From positions 1 through 64,000 of the forward strand of contig CAZYJR010000004.1 in assembly GCA_964647905.1 (NCBI GenBank): a DNA stretch of 64,000 nt, read 5' to 3'. Positions 25,306 to 33,507 of the stretch are shown here, one piece after another; position 1 is the stretch's first letter; the number at the start of each line of letters is the position of its first letter. A program made the translations under genes and the position numbers. The notes beneath the pieces were generated by a model, which was given only the letters and a program-made list of their open reading frames with translations, was not told the DNA's origin and ran no database searches. The stretch is from CAZYJR01 sp964647905. Lineage in GTDB: Bacteria > Desulfobacterota > DSM-4660 > Desulfatiglandales > HGW-15.

Positions 25306-25970
25306 GTATCCTCCATGTGAACGGCGGTGAGTGCGCCGTGGCAGCGGCAGGCGGTCCCCACCAGCCAGTCGCCCGGCCCCGCCTTGATTACCCGCTCCAG
25401 CATTTCCGAGAGATCCCGCAGCTTGTATCCCCCCAGTCCTGGAGCGAGCTGCCGGCTGCGTATTACGTGGACATTAAACCCCGGGGCCGAGAGGGACCGC
25501 AAGAGCTCATACATTGGCACGGGCCTCTTCCTGCCGGTCACCGTGCAGTAGTCCGCCGGCTCCGGGCAGTCCTCGGGGCAGAGGAAGCCGGCGAAGCTGA
25601 CAAGCAGGGTCCCGTCATCCCCTGTCCAGACATGTGCCGATCCGGGGCGCGCGGGCTCGGGCACCGCCACTATCCGGCCCCGCATGCCGCTGCCCGGCGC
25701 GCGGCAGAGCCACAAGGCCGCCAGGTGAACGGGCAGGGCCGGGACCACGGTCGCCTCCCACGGCAGCTCGTCGGCCCGTTCCGACAGAAACTCCACCCCG
25801 CCGGCCCGGATGCGCTTCACAGGCGGGCCCGCGGCCGCCTCCAGGGCCTCCCCTGAGGGGTCCACCAGCCAAATCGTTCTTCCCGTCTCCCGGGCCATGA
25901 TGCGCGCGGCCCTGCTCCCGAACCGCCCGGCCCCCAGTATTAGCACGAGGTCTCTTTCCATCGAGGTCAT
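25278..25970 (-). CDS. Rossmann-fold protein of unknown function
   Basis: A 230-residue protein starting with a nucleotide-binding strand and loop, LVLILGAGRFGSRAARI, as in TrkA-N-like or saccharopine-dehydrogenase-like domains. The remainder is unusual: it contains CPEDCPEP and a C-terminal CRCHGALT, possibly metal ligands. I do not recognise a defined family. The candidate ATGs at 25970 and 25961 lack a ribosome site, because an array of 7-bp repeats begins at 25971, one base before the ATG. GTG at 25952 may be the true start. Confidence 0.65.
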   Translation of the reverse strand: MTSMERDLVLILGAGRFGSRAARIMARETGRTIWLVDPSGEALEAAAGPPVKRIRAGGVEFLSERADELPWEATVVPALPVHLAALWLCRAPGSGMRGRIVAVPEPARPGSAHVWTGDDGTLLVSFAGFLCPEDCPEPADYCTVTGRKRPVPMYELLRSLSAPGFNVHVIRSRQLAPGLGGYKLRDLSEMLERVIKAGPGDWLVGTACRCHGALTAVHMEDTCSSSQTSL

Positions 25971-26019
25971 TCGGGTGTCGGGTGTCGGGTTTCGGGTGCC
26001 GGGTTCCGGGTTTTGGGTG
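25971..26019. repeat. array of seven degenerate heptanucleotides
   Basis: Seven consecutive units of YCGGGTK: TCGGGTG, TCGGGTG, TCGGGTT, TCGGGTG, CCGGGTT, CCGGGTT, TTGGGTG. The array fills the gap between the 3' end of the RNase P RNA and the start codon of the Rossmann protein gene. The same motif occurs inside gmd at 3523-3557. Confidence 0.75.
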
Positions 26020-26021
26020 CC

Positions 26022-26426
26022 GGCGCGCGCCCCGGCGGGTCATAAGCCGGGTTCTGTTCCCTTGGAGCGGCTCACACGGCGCTCCGCTCCAAGGGCGGTG
26101 ACCATTCATCTAGCCCCGGCGTCGCCGCCGGGGTCCAGCGACCTACCCGGGGACCTCGGGCGGACCACCCTCGATCGTCCCCCTATTTGGTCTTGCTCCG
26201 GGCGGGGTTTACCAAGCTCCCGCCGTCGCCGGCGGGACTGGTGAGCTCTTACCTCACCGTTTCACCCTTACCCCCGCCTGGGCGGGGGCGGTCTGCTTTC
26301 TGTGGCACTTTCCCCCCGTTGCCGGGACTGGGCGTTACCCAGCGCCCTGTCCTGTGGAGCCCGGACTTTCCTCCCTCCCGCACGGAGTGCGGGACAGCGG
26401 CCACCCGACCCGCCGGGGCGCGCGCC
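26022..26426 (-). ncRNA. rnpB: RNase P RNA, bacterial type A
   Basis: The catalytic RNA that trims tRNA 5' leaders. On the minus strand the conserved 5' block GAGGAAAGTCCGGGCTCC and the later GGTAAGAGCTCACCAG are present, along with the 3' ATAAGCCGGGTTCTG block. The ends are set by P1: bases 26407-26426 and 26022-26041 are perfect 20-bp complements. Length of about 405 bases is usual. It lies downstream of the zinc-ribbon gene, but a separate promoter can be proposed (26449-26476). Confidence 0.95.
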
Positions 26427-26448
26427 GAGACGCCGTGTGCGTCCACAC

Positions 26449-26476
26449 ATGGTAATACGTCTCAGGCGTTTGTCAA
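26449..26476 (-). promoter_or_regulatory. predicted promoter for rnpB
   Basis: On the minus strand, TTGACA (26471-26476), a 16-base spacer and TACCAT (26449-26454). The predicted start of transcription, near 26442, lies about 16 bases before the P1 helix of rnpB. The -35 box overlaps the last codons of the zinc-ribbon gene. Confidence 0.55.
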
Positions 26477-27196
26477 ATCCTGGAAGTACTCGTCCTCCCC
26501 CCAGTAGATGATCCGGTTGCAGTGCGGGCAGCTGTCCAGCTCCAGGCACTTCATCAGCTCGTTGAACTTCTGCGGGGGAAGGCCCATGTGGCATGTCTGG
26601 CAGACCCCACCCACCACCGGGCTCACGGCCTGGGTCCCCAGGCGCTGCCGCACCAGGTTGTAGTAGCTGAGGAGCTGCGGGTCCACCTTCCGGGTGACCT
26701 CGGCCTTGTCGGCCTCGGCCTCCTTGAGGCTCGCCTCCAGTTCCCGGAGCTCGGCCTGGACCGTCTTCTTGTCCTCCTCGAGCTTCTGCTTCAGGGTGTC
26801 CAGCTTCTGCTTGTTGGCCTCGCACCTGCGGCTCATCTCGTCGAGCTCCTCCATCCTCTGGATCAGCCCGTCCTCGAGCTCGGCCTTTTTCTTTTGGAGG
26901 TCCTCGATCTCCTTGAGCGCGGCGCCGTACTCCTTGTTGGATTTGATATTGGCGAGCTTTTCGTTTCCCTTGACGATCCTCCGGTCCAGGTCCTCTATCT
27001 CCCTTTCCGTGGAGCGGCGCTCCTCTTGAAGTCCGGCCAGGCGCTCCTCGTCGTCCTGAAAGCCCCGGGCCGCCTCGTCCAGCTCCCTGGTCAAGGCCTG
27101 GATCTTGGCCGGCCCTTCCCGCCTCTGCTCCATTATCCGTTGAATCCGGTTGTCACAACTCTGAAGCTCGATCAGTAGGCGAATTTTGTCCTTCAA
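26462..27196 (-). CDS. C4-type zinc ribbon, coiled-coil protein (DUF164 family)
   Basis: A 244-residue protein. Residues about 20-180 are a long, highly charged coiled coil. The C-terminus holds a zinc ribbon with two knuckles, CQTCHMG and CPHCNRI. These proteins resemble a chaperone or nucleic-acid-binding adaptor, but function is unproven. The gene lies between nif3-like and rnpB genes on the same strand; this zinc ribbon/Nif3 pairing is frequent. Confidence 0.93.
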   Translation of the reverse strand: MKDKIRLLIELQSCDNRIQRIMEQRREGPAKIQALTRELDEAARGFQDDEERLAGLQEERRSTEREIEDLDRRIVKGNEKLANIKSNKEYGAALKEIEDLQKKKAELEDGLIQRMEELDEMSRRCEANKQKLDTLKQKLEEDKKTVQAELRELEASLKEAEADKAEVTRKVDPQLLSYYNLVRQRLGTQAVSPVVGGVCQTCHMGLPPQKFNELMKCLELDSCPHCNRIIYWGEDEYFQDLTNA

Positions 27197-27242
27197 TTGC
27201 TCTCCCCTCTATTGCCGTTTCCCGGTCAAGGCCGGGATCCTG

Positions 27243-28049
27243 TTACACGTATCTCATGGGCGGCGCCTCCCCCTCGTAGATATCCACCCGGACCTCCCAG
27301 CCCAGGGACCGGAACCTGGAGGCCAATGCGCGCCCGAACCCCTTCATGGCGGCCGCCTCGGTGTGGAAGTGCCCCGCATCTATCAGGGCCAGGCCCAATC
27401 CCGCGCAAGCCAGAGCGTCATGGTGGCCCACGTCGCCCGTCACCAGGGCCTGCGCACCCGTTTGAAACGCCCTCGGGCCCAAGCCGCCGCCCGATCCGCC
27501 GGCCACGGCCAGGCGCTTCACCACCAGGTCCGCCGGCCCGGAGGCGCGGAGCGAATCCGTCCCGAAGACGCGCTTTGCCTCCTGGATGAGCCCTGAGAAG
27601 GGAAGCGGCGCCGGGAGCTCCCCGACCCTTCCCAGGCCGTGGCCTTCCTCTCCATCCCGGGAAGGCTCCAATACCTCCACGCCCGTGAGCCCGAAAAGGC
27701 CGGCCAGGATATCGTTTATCCCGCCGCGCGCCGAGTCCAGGTTGGTGTGGGCGGAGACCACTGTGACGGAGTTCTTGACCGCCGCTTGAATTACGTCTCC
27801 GGGAAAGGCTTGGTCTTGGATGGATTTGAGGGGGCGGAATATGAGGGGGTGATGGGTGAGCAGGATTCGGGCTTTTCTTTCGACCGCCTGCCTGATCGCT
27901 TGCGGGGTGGGGTCCAGGCAGATGAGCATTCTCTCCACCCGCCCCGACCAGGCCCTGACCTGGACCCCGGGATTGTCCCACTCCTCTGCAAGGCGGGCCG
28001 GGGCCATTGCCTCGAGGCAGGCCATGACCTGGTCAACACTCGGGGTCAT
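27243..28049 (-). CDS. Nif3-like dinuclear metal-binding protein
   Basis: A 268-residue protein of the NIF3/YbgI (GTP cyclohydrolase I type 2-like) family, which forms a hexameric toroid with two metals per subunit. Metal ligands are visible in EEWDNPGVQV, LLTHHPLIF and DAGHFHTE. Function is uncertain. Length is close to the short form of the family. It is followed 46 bases later by the zinc-ribbon gene. Confidence 0.94.
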   Translation of the reverse strand: MTPSVDQVMACLEAMAPARLAEEWDNPGVQVRAWSGRVERMLICLDPTPQAIRQAVERKARILLTHHPLIFRPLKSIQDQAFPGDVIQAAVKNSVTVVSAHTNLDSARGGINDILAGLFGLTGVEVLEPSRDGEEGHGLGRVGELPAPLPFSGLIQEAKRVFGTDSLRASGPADLVVKRLAVAGGSGGGLGPRAFQTGAQALVTGDVGHHDALACAGLGLALIDAGHFHTEAAAMKGFGRALASRFRSLGWEVRVDIYEGEAPPMRYV

Positions 28050-28140
28050 GGCCGCCTCGCGGTTCTACGCGGTTTTCGCAGTCCAAATCGCGCCTCCCTG
28101 AAGGCCCGGGCACGGACTCGGGTCCGATCCACGGGAAAGG

Positions 28141-28169
28141 AAAAGGGCGCACCCTTGGAGGTGCGCCCT
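28141..28169 (-). terminator. rho-independent terminator after the CAU tRNA
   Basis: AGGGCGCACC (28144-28153) and GGTGCGCCCT (28160-28169) form a perfect 10-bp stem with a 6-base loop. On the minus strand it is followed by TTTT. It lies about 70 bases downstream of the tRNA gene and would end dnaG-rpoD-tRNA transcripts. Confidence 0.75.
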
Positions 28170-28240
28170 CTGCCGCCGGCAACGCCGGCGGGACATTCCG
28201 TGTGGATAAGGTTCCTCGCCCATAATCAGGCAGTCATTTA

Positions 28241-28316
28241 TGGTGGGCCCACCTGGATTCGAACCAGGGACCTACCGGTTATGAGCCGGTGGCTCTTCCA
28301 GCTGAGCTATAGGCCC
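28241..28316 (-). tRNA. tRNA with CAU anticodon (probably tRNA-Ile2)
   Basis: A complete 76-base cloverleaf with encoded CCA. The acceptor GGGCCTA pairs with TGGGCCC (one G-U). The anticodon stem is ACCGG/CCGGT with loop CTCATAA, and the T arm is CCTGG-TTCGAAT-CCAGG. CAU can be elongator Met or, after lysidine modification, Ile for AUA codons. Its place just after rpoD resembles ileX next to rpoD in E. coli, which favours Ile2, but sequence alone is not decisive. Confidence 0.93.
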
Positions 28317-28410
28317 CCTTGTCGCTTCCCGTATCATTGCTCCGGCAAAAGTATAGCTTGTCAGACGAAGCGCCGGCTTGTCAAGCCAAAATATGGCTGA
28401 TAGAGCCGGA

Positions 28411-30204
28411 TCAGTACTCCTGGAATCCTTTCAGCTTCTTGGCCCGGCTGGGGTGCCTGAGCTTCCGCAGGGCCTTGGCCTCGATCTGCCTGATGCGCTC
28501 CCTTGTCACGTTGAAGTCCTTCCCCACCTCCTCCAGGGTGTGGTCGGACTTCTCCCCTATGCCGAAGCGCATCCTCAGGACCTTTTCCTCCCTGGGCGTG
28601 AGAGAGGTCAGCACCCGCCTGGTCTGCTCCCCCAGGTTGTGATTGGCGACCGCATCGGACGGTGACATGATCTTCTTGTCCTCGATGAAGTCGCCCAGGT
28701 GGCTGTCCTCCTCCTCTCCTATGGGGGTCTCCAGGCTTATGGGCTCCTTGGCTATCTTCAGCACCTTCCGGACCTTTTCCAGGGGAAACTCCATCTTCTC
28801 CGCTATCTCCTCGGGCGTGGGCTCCCTTCCGTGCTCCTGGACCAGGTACCTGGAGGTGCGGATCAGCTTGTTGATGGTCTCGATCATATGGACCGGGATC
28901 CTGATGGTCCGAGCCTGGTCCGCTATGGCCCGGGTGATCGCCTGCCTGATCCACCAGGTGGCGTAGGTGCTGAACTTGTACCCCCTCTGGTACTCGAACT
29001 TGTCCACGGCTTTCATCAGGCCGATGTTCCCCTCCTGTATCAGGTCCAGGAACTGGAGGCCCCGGTTGGTGTATTTCTTGGCGATGCTCACCACGAGCCT
29101 CAGGTTGGCCTCTATCAGCTCGCTCTTTGCCTCCTTTGATTTCCTCAGGCTGTTCTCGACCTTTTTGAGGGTGTTCTTGAGCTCCTTTGGAGTCATATTG
29201 GTGCGGGATTTAATGTCTTGAATAGTCTTCTCGGCGCTCTCGACTCGCTCCTTCATCTCCAGGACCTCGCGCTTCTTGAGCTTGAGCGAGGTGACCTTCT
29301 GTTCGTCCCCGGCGGTCTTGGGGATCTGCCTAAAGATCTTCTTGAGCTGGGAGACGGGCTTGCCCCCGGCCCTCACCATGCAGTCGGTGAGCTCCTTCTC
29401 GGCCTCCTCGATGGCCGCCACCGTCTCCCTGAGGCGCTCCACCATCTTGTCGAGTTGCCTCTTCTCCAGCTTGAAGGAGTCTATCAGCTCGGCGATCCGC
29501 TTGTGGTTCTCCTCCATCCGGGCGTTCAGCTCTTTCCTCCTGGCCGCGGGGCACCGCTTCTTCTGGGCCTCCTGCCTCAGCTCGCAGCATTCCCTGTACA
29601 GAGCCTCGATCTCGTCGATCACCCGTATGACCGCCTCGCGGCGCTCTCCCGCCTGGACATGGCTGTCCTCGTCCTCCAGGTCGTTTATGACGTTCTTGAT
29701 CTTTATCTCGCCGCGCTTCAGCTTGTTGCCCAGGTTTATGATGTACTCGATCCCTATGCGGCACTCCAGGAAGGCGTTCATGGCCTCCAGCTCGCCGGCC
29801 TCGATCCTCTTGGCGATGGCCACCTCCCCCTCTCGGGTGAGGAGCGAAATGCATCCCATCTCCTTGAGGTACATCTTGACGGGGTCGGACACCTTGCCGG
29901 CGGCTTCGGAGATCTCCGCGCGGAGGCCTTCCTTGTCCTCGGCCTTTTCCTCCTTCTTGGCGGCCTTCTTGGCCTTCTCTATCTTGTTCTTGGAGGCCTC
30001 GTCTATCACCATGATGTCGAGCTCTTCGAACATCATCATCAAGTCGTCGATGTATTCCGAGGAAGTGATCTCCTCGGACAAATCGTCGTTCAGCTCTTCG
30101 TAAGTGATGTAGCCCTTGTCCTTGCCTATGTCGATCAGCCTCTTGAGGTTAACCATGTCGGAGCTGCTGCTCATACCCTTTTCCTCCTCATTGTGGCCCG
30201 TCAT
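28411..30204 (-). CDS. rpoD: primary RNA polymerase sigma factor (sigma-70)
   Basis: A 597-residue housekeeping sigma factor. Region 1.1 is at the N-terminus, region 1.2 has DPVKMYLKEMG, a long non-conserved insert spans about 150-350, region 2 reads NLRLVVSIAKKYTNRG and FSTYATWWIRQAI, and region 4 ends with VTRERIRQIEAKALRKLRHP. The start overlaps the dnaG stop by 4 bases (ATGA), so the two are co-translated. A later in-frame ATG (residue 11) is possible. Confidence 0.97.
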   Translation of the reverse strand: MTGHNEEEKGMSSSSDMVNLKRLIDIGKDKGYITYEELNDDLSEEITSSEYIDDLMMMFEELDIMVIDEASKNKIEKAKKAAKKEEKAEDKEGLRAEISEAAGKVSDPVKMYLKEMGCISLLTREGEVAIAKRIEAGELEAMNAFLECRIGIEYIINLGNKLKRGEIKIKNVINDLEDEDSHVQAGERREAVIRVIDEIEALYRECCELRQEAQKKRCPAARRKELNARMEENHKRIAELIDSFKLEKRQLDKMVERLRETVAAIEEAEKELTDCMVRAGGKPVSQLKKIFRQIPKTAGDEQKVTSLKLKKREVLEMKERVESAEKTIQDIKSRTNMTPKELKNTLKKVENSLRKSKEAKSELIEANLRLVVSIAKKYTNRGLQFLDLIQEGNIGLMKAVDKFEYQRGYKFSTYATWWIRQAITRAIADQARTIRIPVHMIETINKLIRTSRYLVQEHGREPTPEEIAEKMEFPLEKVRKVLKIAKEPISLETPIGEEEDSHLGDFIEDKKIMSPSDAVANHNLGEQTRRVLTSLTPREEKVLRMRFGIGEKSDHTLEEVGKDFNVTRERIRQIEAKALRKLRHPSRAKKLKGFQEY

Positions 30205-31931
30205 CTCGCCGCCTCCCCACGGCGCTCCGCCTTGAGTCTGAGAAGCCGGTTGGCCTTCTCCATGTCCCCTTGGCGGACGGCCTCGGAGATCCTCTCCGAG
30301 AGCCGATCCATGATCGCCGTCTTGAGCTCGTCCACAGTACTCTCAACGGCCTCTCGAGGGCAAAAGGGCTCGGAGACCGTGAGCTCCCTGACCAGTGCCA
30401 GGCTGTTTTCTCCCTGCATCCGCCGCGCTATGCCTTCGGCGCTCAGTCTCCCTTCCGCCGAAAAGTGCTCCCTGGCCGCCCGGAACACGGCCCTGGCCGC
30501 GGGGTGCGCGAGGAGCACCTCGCACTCGCACTCCAGGAGCAGAGGTGCGGATTCGGGGTAGTGCAAGAGTATATCCAGTAGATTACGTTCATTCACCCTG
30601 AGCCCCGCGGCCGGTGACGCCCCTCCCGAGGCCCTTGTCCCGGATCCGCGGGGGCCGGCCGGCACCCGCAGCCGGCTTGCCAGCACCGCCTCGGGAAGCC
30701 CGGTCCGCTCGGAGATCCTCTTGATGTAAAGCGCCTTCAAGGCGGCGTCGTCCAGTCCTGAGAGCACCGCCGATATTCGGTTCACCGCCCCGGCGCGGTC
30801 CTCCGGGCCGTCGCCCGCCTCGGCCAGGGTCGAATCCACGAAGTAATCCAGCATGGGCTCGGCCGAGTCCACCAGCTCGCGGAAGGCCTCGAGGCCGCTC
30901 CGCTTCACGAACCCGTCCGGGTCCTCCCCCCCGGGGAGCACCAGGACCCTGGCCGGCACCCCCTCCTGAAGGAAAAAGGGCAGGCTCTTGAGCGCCGCCC
31001 TCCTTCCGGCCTCGTCCGGATCGAACACCACCACCACCTCGGAGGCGTATCCCTTGAGCGTGCGTATGTGGCTCCGGGTGAGGGCGGTCCCCAGGGTCGC
31101 CGCCGCTTCCCTGAATCCATGCCCGTGCAGCGCCAATACGTCCGTGTATCCCTCCACCACCACGGCCCGGCCGCGCTTGCGCATGGCGGGGCCCGCGGTG
31201 GAGAGCCCGTAGAGTATCTCCCCCTTCTGGAAGACCGGCGTCTCCGGGGTGTTCAGGTACTTGGGCTGATTTTCCCGCTCCGCCAGGATCCTGCCCCCGA
31301 ACCCGGCCACCCGGTTGGTCACCGTTAGAATGGGGAAGATCAGCCGGCCGCGGAAGCGGTCGTACCATCCCCCGCTTCGCCTGGGAATCACCAGGCCGGC
31401 CCGGACCGCAGTATCCATGTCCAGCCCCTGCTTCTGCAGGTGCCGGCTCAGGGCGTCCCAGCGGTCGGGGGCGTATCCGAGCAGGAAGGAGGAGGCGGTC
31501 TCCCGGTCTATTCCCCTGGTTTCCAGGTATTTCCTCCCGGGTTCACCGGCCTTGGACCCGGTCAAAATCCTCCGGTAGAAATCGGCCGCCGTGCCGTTGA
31601 CCCCGAACAGGACGTCCTTCAGCTCCATCCGGCGCTTTTCCCCGGGCGTCCACCGGGGCTCGTCCAGCGGCACCTGGTACCGTTCGGCCAAATCCCGTAG
31701 TGCCTGGGAAAAGGTGACGTTGTGATAGTCCATCCAGAAGGCGAAGACATCGCCCCCCTTCTTGCATCCGAAGCAATGGAAGATCCGCCTTGCCGGGTTG
31801 ACCGCAAAGGACGGTGTCTTCTCCGAATGAAAGGGGCACAGACCCATGTAATTCTGCCCGGCCTTCCGGAGCTGCACGAACTGTCCGATAACTTCCACGA
31901 TATCGGCCGCCCGCTTGACCTCCTCTTTCAC
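30201..31931 (-). CDS. dnaG: DNA primase
   Basis: A 576-residue primase that makes RNA primers for replication. The N-terminal CHC2 zinc finger is seen as CPFH...HCFGC. The Toprim core has VVEGYTDVLAL and VFDPDEAGRRA. The C-terminal helicase-binding domain is shorter and divergent, with an alanine/glycine-rich linker. The GTG at 31931 is chosen: it puts a normal N-terminus before IVEVIGQFV, and a TTG at 31973 would fall inside the predicted promoter. Downstream it overlaps rpoD by 4 bases. Confidence 0.95.
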   Translation of the reverse strand: MKEEVKRAADIVEVIGQFVQLRKAGQNYMGLCPFHSEKTPSFAVNPARRIFHCFGCKKGGDVFAFWMDYHNVTFSQALRDLAERYQVPLDEPRWTPGEKRRMELKDVLFGVNGTAADFYRRILTGSKAGEPGRKYLETRGIDRETASSFLLGYAPDRWDALSRHLQKQGLDMDTAVRAGLVIPRRSGGWYDRFRGRLIFPILTVTNRVAGFGGRILAERENQPKYLNTPETPVFQKGEILYGLSTAGPAMRKRGRAVVVEGYTDVLALHGHGFREAAATLGTALTRSHIRTLKGYASEVVVVFDPDEAGRRAALKSLPFFLQEGVPARVLVLPGGEDPDGFVKRSGLEAFRELVDSAEPMLDYFVDSTLAEAGDGPEDRAGAVNRISAVLSGLDDAALKALYIKRISERTGLPEAVLASRLRVPAGPRGSGTRASGGASPAAGLRVNERNLLDILLHYPESAPLLLECECEVLLAHPAARAVFRAAREHFSAEGRLSAEGIARRMQGENSLALVRELTVSEPFCPREAVESTVDELKTAIMDRLSERISEAVRQGDMEKANRLLRLKAERRGEAAR

Positions 31932-31950
31932 GCCGCCCCCGTCCTGACGT

Positions 31951-31980
31951 ATTTTCTCTATAGTTCCTGACAAATGTCAA
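31951..31980 (-). promoter_or_regulatory. possible promoter of dnaG-rpoD
   Basis: Minus strand TTGACA (31975-31980), an 18-base spacer and GAAAAT (31951-31956). It fits in the 50 bases between the hisA stop and the dnaG GTG. The -35 is perfect, the -10 is 4/6. Confidence 0.4.
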
Positions 31981-31982
31981 AC

Positions 31983-32747
31983 TTATAACTTAAGCTTTGC
32001 CTCCCTGCTTGTCAAGCTCCTCCACTTGGCCGCTTCGCTGACGGCCGATCTCAGGTCCAAGGTCCCCTGGTAGAGGGCCCGGCCCGTGATCATGCCGGCG
32101 ACCCCGTCCCGGGCCAGCCGGGCCACCCGGGCCACGTCCCTGATTCCGGAAATGCCGCCGGATACGATGACCGGGATCTCCAGTGACCGGGCCAGGGCGC
32201 GGGCGCCCTCCAGGTTCGGACCGGTTTCCATCCCGTCCCTCAATATATCGGTATAGATGACGGCTGAAACGCCGAGGTCCTGGTACCGCATGCAGATGGC
32301 CGAAGGGGAGAGGCCGGTCTCCTCGGTCCACCCCTCCACCGCGACTCTTTCCCCTCTTGCGTCTATACCCAGGATTATCCTGCCCGGGAACTCCCTGCAG
32401 GCGGTCTCGGTGAAGTCCGGGTCCTTTATGGCCGACGTCCCCAGGATCACCTGGGTCACGCCGGCTTCCAGGTAGGCCTCTATGGTGTCCAAGGACCTGA
32501 CGCCGCCGCCCAGTTGGACTGGAACCGAGACCGCCGAGGTTATCCGGCCGGCCGCCTCCCGGTTGACCGGCTTCCCTTGGACCGCGCCGTCCAGGTCCAC
32601 CAGGTGGAGCCTCTCCGCGCCTTGGGACACCCAGCGGATGGCCATTTCCTCCGGCGCGTCCGAATATACGGTCTCGTCTTCCATCCGGCCCTGGCGCAGC
32701 CTTACGCACCTGCCGGCCTTGATGTCCACTGCGGGGATTACGATCAC
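31983..32747 (-). CDS. hisA: phosphoribosylformimino-5-aminoimidazole carboxamide ribotide isomerase
   Basis: A 254-residue TIM barrel, fourth enzyme of histidine synthesis, converting ProFAR to PRFAR. Catalytic aspartates are D8 in IPAVDIK and that in GIDARGE. Phosphate-binding motifs VQLGGGVRS and VSGGISG are present. The GTG at 32747 has GGAAGAAGA upstream and overlaps the lipoprotein stop by 4 bases. In many genomes hisH precedes and hisF follows hisA; neither is here. Confidence 0.96.
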   Translation of the reverse strand: MIVIPAVDIKAGRCVRLRQGRMEDETVYSDAPEEMAIRWVSQGAERLHLVDLDGAVQGKPVNREAAGRITSAVSVPVQLGGGVRSLDTIEAYLEAGVTQVILGTSAIKDPDFTETACREFPGRIILGIDARGERVAVEGWTEETGLSPSAICMRYQDLGVSAVIYTDILRDGMETGPNLEGARALARSLEIPVIVSGGISGIRDVARVARLARDGVAGMITGRALYQGTLDLRSAVSEAAKWRSLTSREAKLKL

Positions 32748-33469
32748 GGGGTCTTCTTCCCCGCCGCGCCCCCCTCCTTCCCGGGGGCGCCGAGGAGCCT
32801 CCCCAGGCCCAGGAGGGCGAGCTGCTCGGCGGTCATCCACTTGCCGCCGGCTTCGATGAAGGTCCCCATCTCCAGGACATTCTCGCTCAATGACTTTTGG
32901 GTCATGTCGAAGCGCCCCTTCCAGAGGATCCGCCCGTTATCGGCCGAGACCAGGGAGAGGTCGAAGGCCACAGAGGCTGGGCTGTCAACGGCGTATTCGC
33001 GCCCCCGGCGCTCCCGCCACCTGTAGATGTAACCCGCCAGAACCGCTTCGGTCTCGAGCTCCCGGGCTATGTTCACCAGGAGGTCCATCTCCTCCCGGGC
33101 CGGGTCCGAAGAAATGAGCTCGGCCCGGGCGCCCTGGGCCTCCGAGGGGGAAACCAGCCGGTGGCCGCCCATGCGGGAGAGGTGATCCATCAGGCGGTCG
33201 GTCATGCGTCCGGCGACCGCCCTCGGCACCGGGGAGGCCCAGAAGGAGCCGCCCGTAATCGGGCTCCTTGCCATGCCCGGTGAAGAGCCCTCCAAAAGGG
33301 CCGGCTCGAATCCTACAACCGCTATCCCGCCGTCAAGCCTGGGGAAGGGGGGGGGACCGGCCCGCCTCTCGCCGGGCGCGGCGCACCCGTAGAGAAGAAT
33401 CCCGGCACTCATGGCCAGGAGCAGGATGCGAAAAAGGACCGGTTCGGCGGAATTGTTCCAGGCACGCAT
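32744..33469 (-). CDS. predicted lipoprotein of unknown function
   Basis: A 241-residue protein with a type II signal peptide: basic start, hydrophobic core and lipobox LLYG-C29. The mature part has IAVVGFEP near its start and an alpha/beta organisation. It resembles the LpoB/TolB-N-like or curli-associated CsgG-type small lipoproteins that build oligomers from multiple helices and strands, without a confident match. The gene lies between hisB and hisA, and the four-base overlap with hisA suggests shared translation. Predicted location: inner leaflet of the outer membrane. Confidence 0.8.
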   Translation of the reverse strand: MRAWNNSAEPVLFRILLLAMSAGILLYGCAAPGERRAGPPPFPRLDGGIAVVGFEPALLEGSSPGMARSPITGGSFWASPVPRAVAGRMTDRLMDHLSRMGGHRLVSPSEAQGARAELISSDPAREEMDLLVNIARELETEAVLAGYIYRWRERRGREYAVDSPASVAFDLSLVSADNGRILWKGRFDMTQKSLSENVLEMGTFIEAGGKWMTAEQLALLGLGRLLGAPGKEGGAAGKKTP

Positions 33470-33507
33470 TGGCTTGCCTCCGTGTTTCCGGTGAATGTCG
33501 AATCAGG

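Noticed and set aside
25971..26019. Heptamer array considered as a CRISPR or phage att site
   Set aside because: Units are 7 bp, contiguous and degenerate, with no spacers.
29218..30561. 447-codon open frame on the plus strand
   Set aside because: Antisense to rpoD and dnaG; leucine/histidine-rich shadow.
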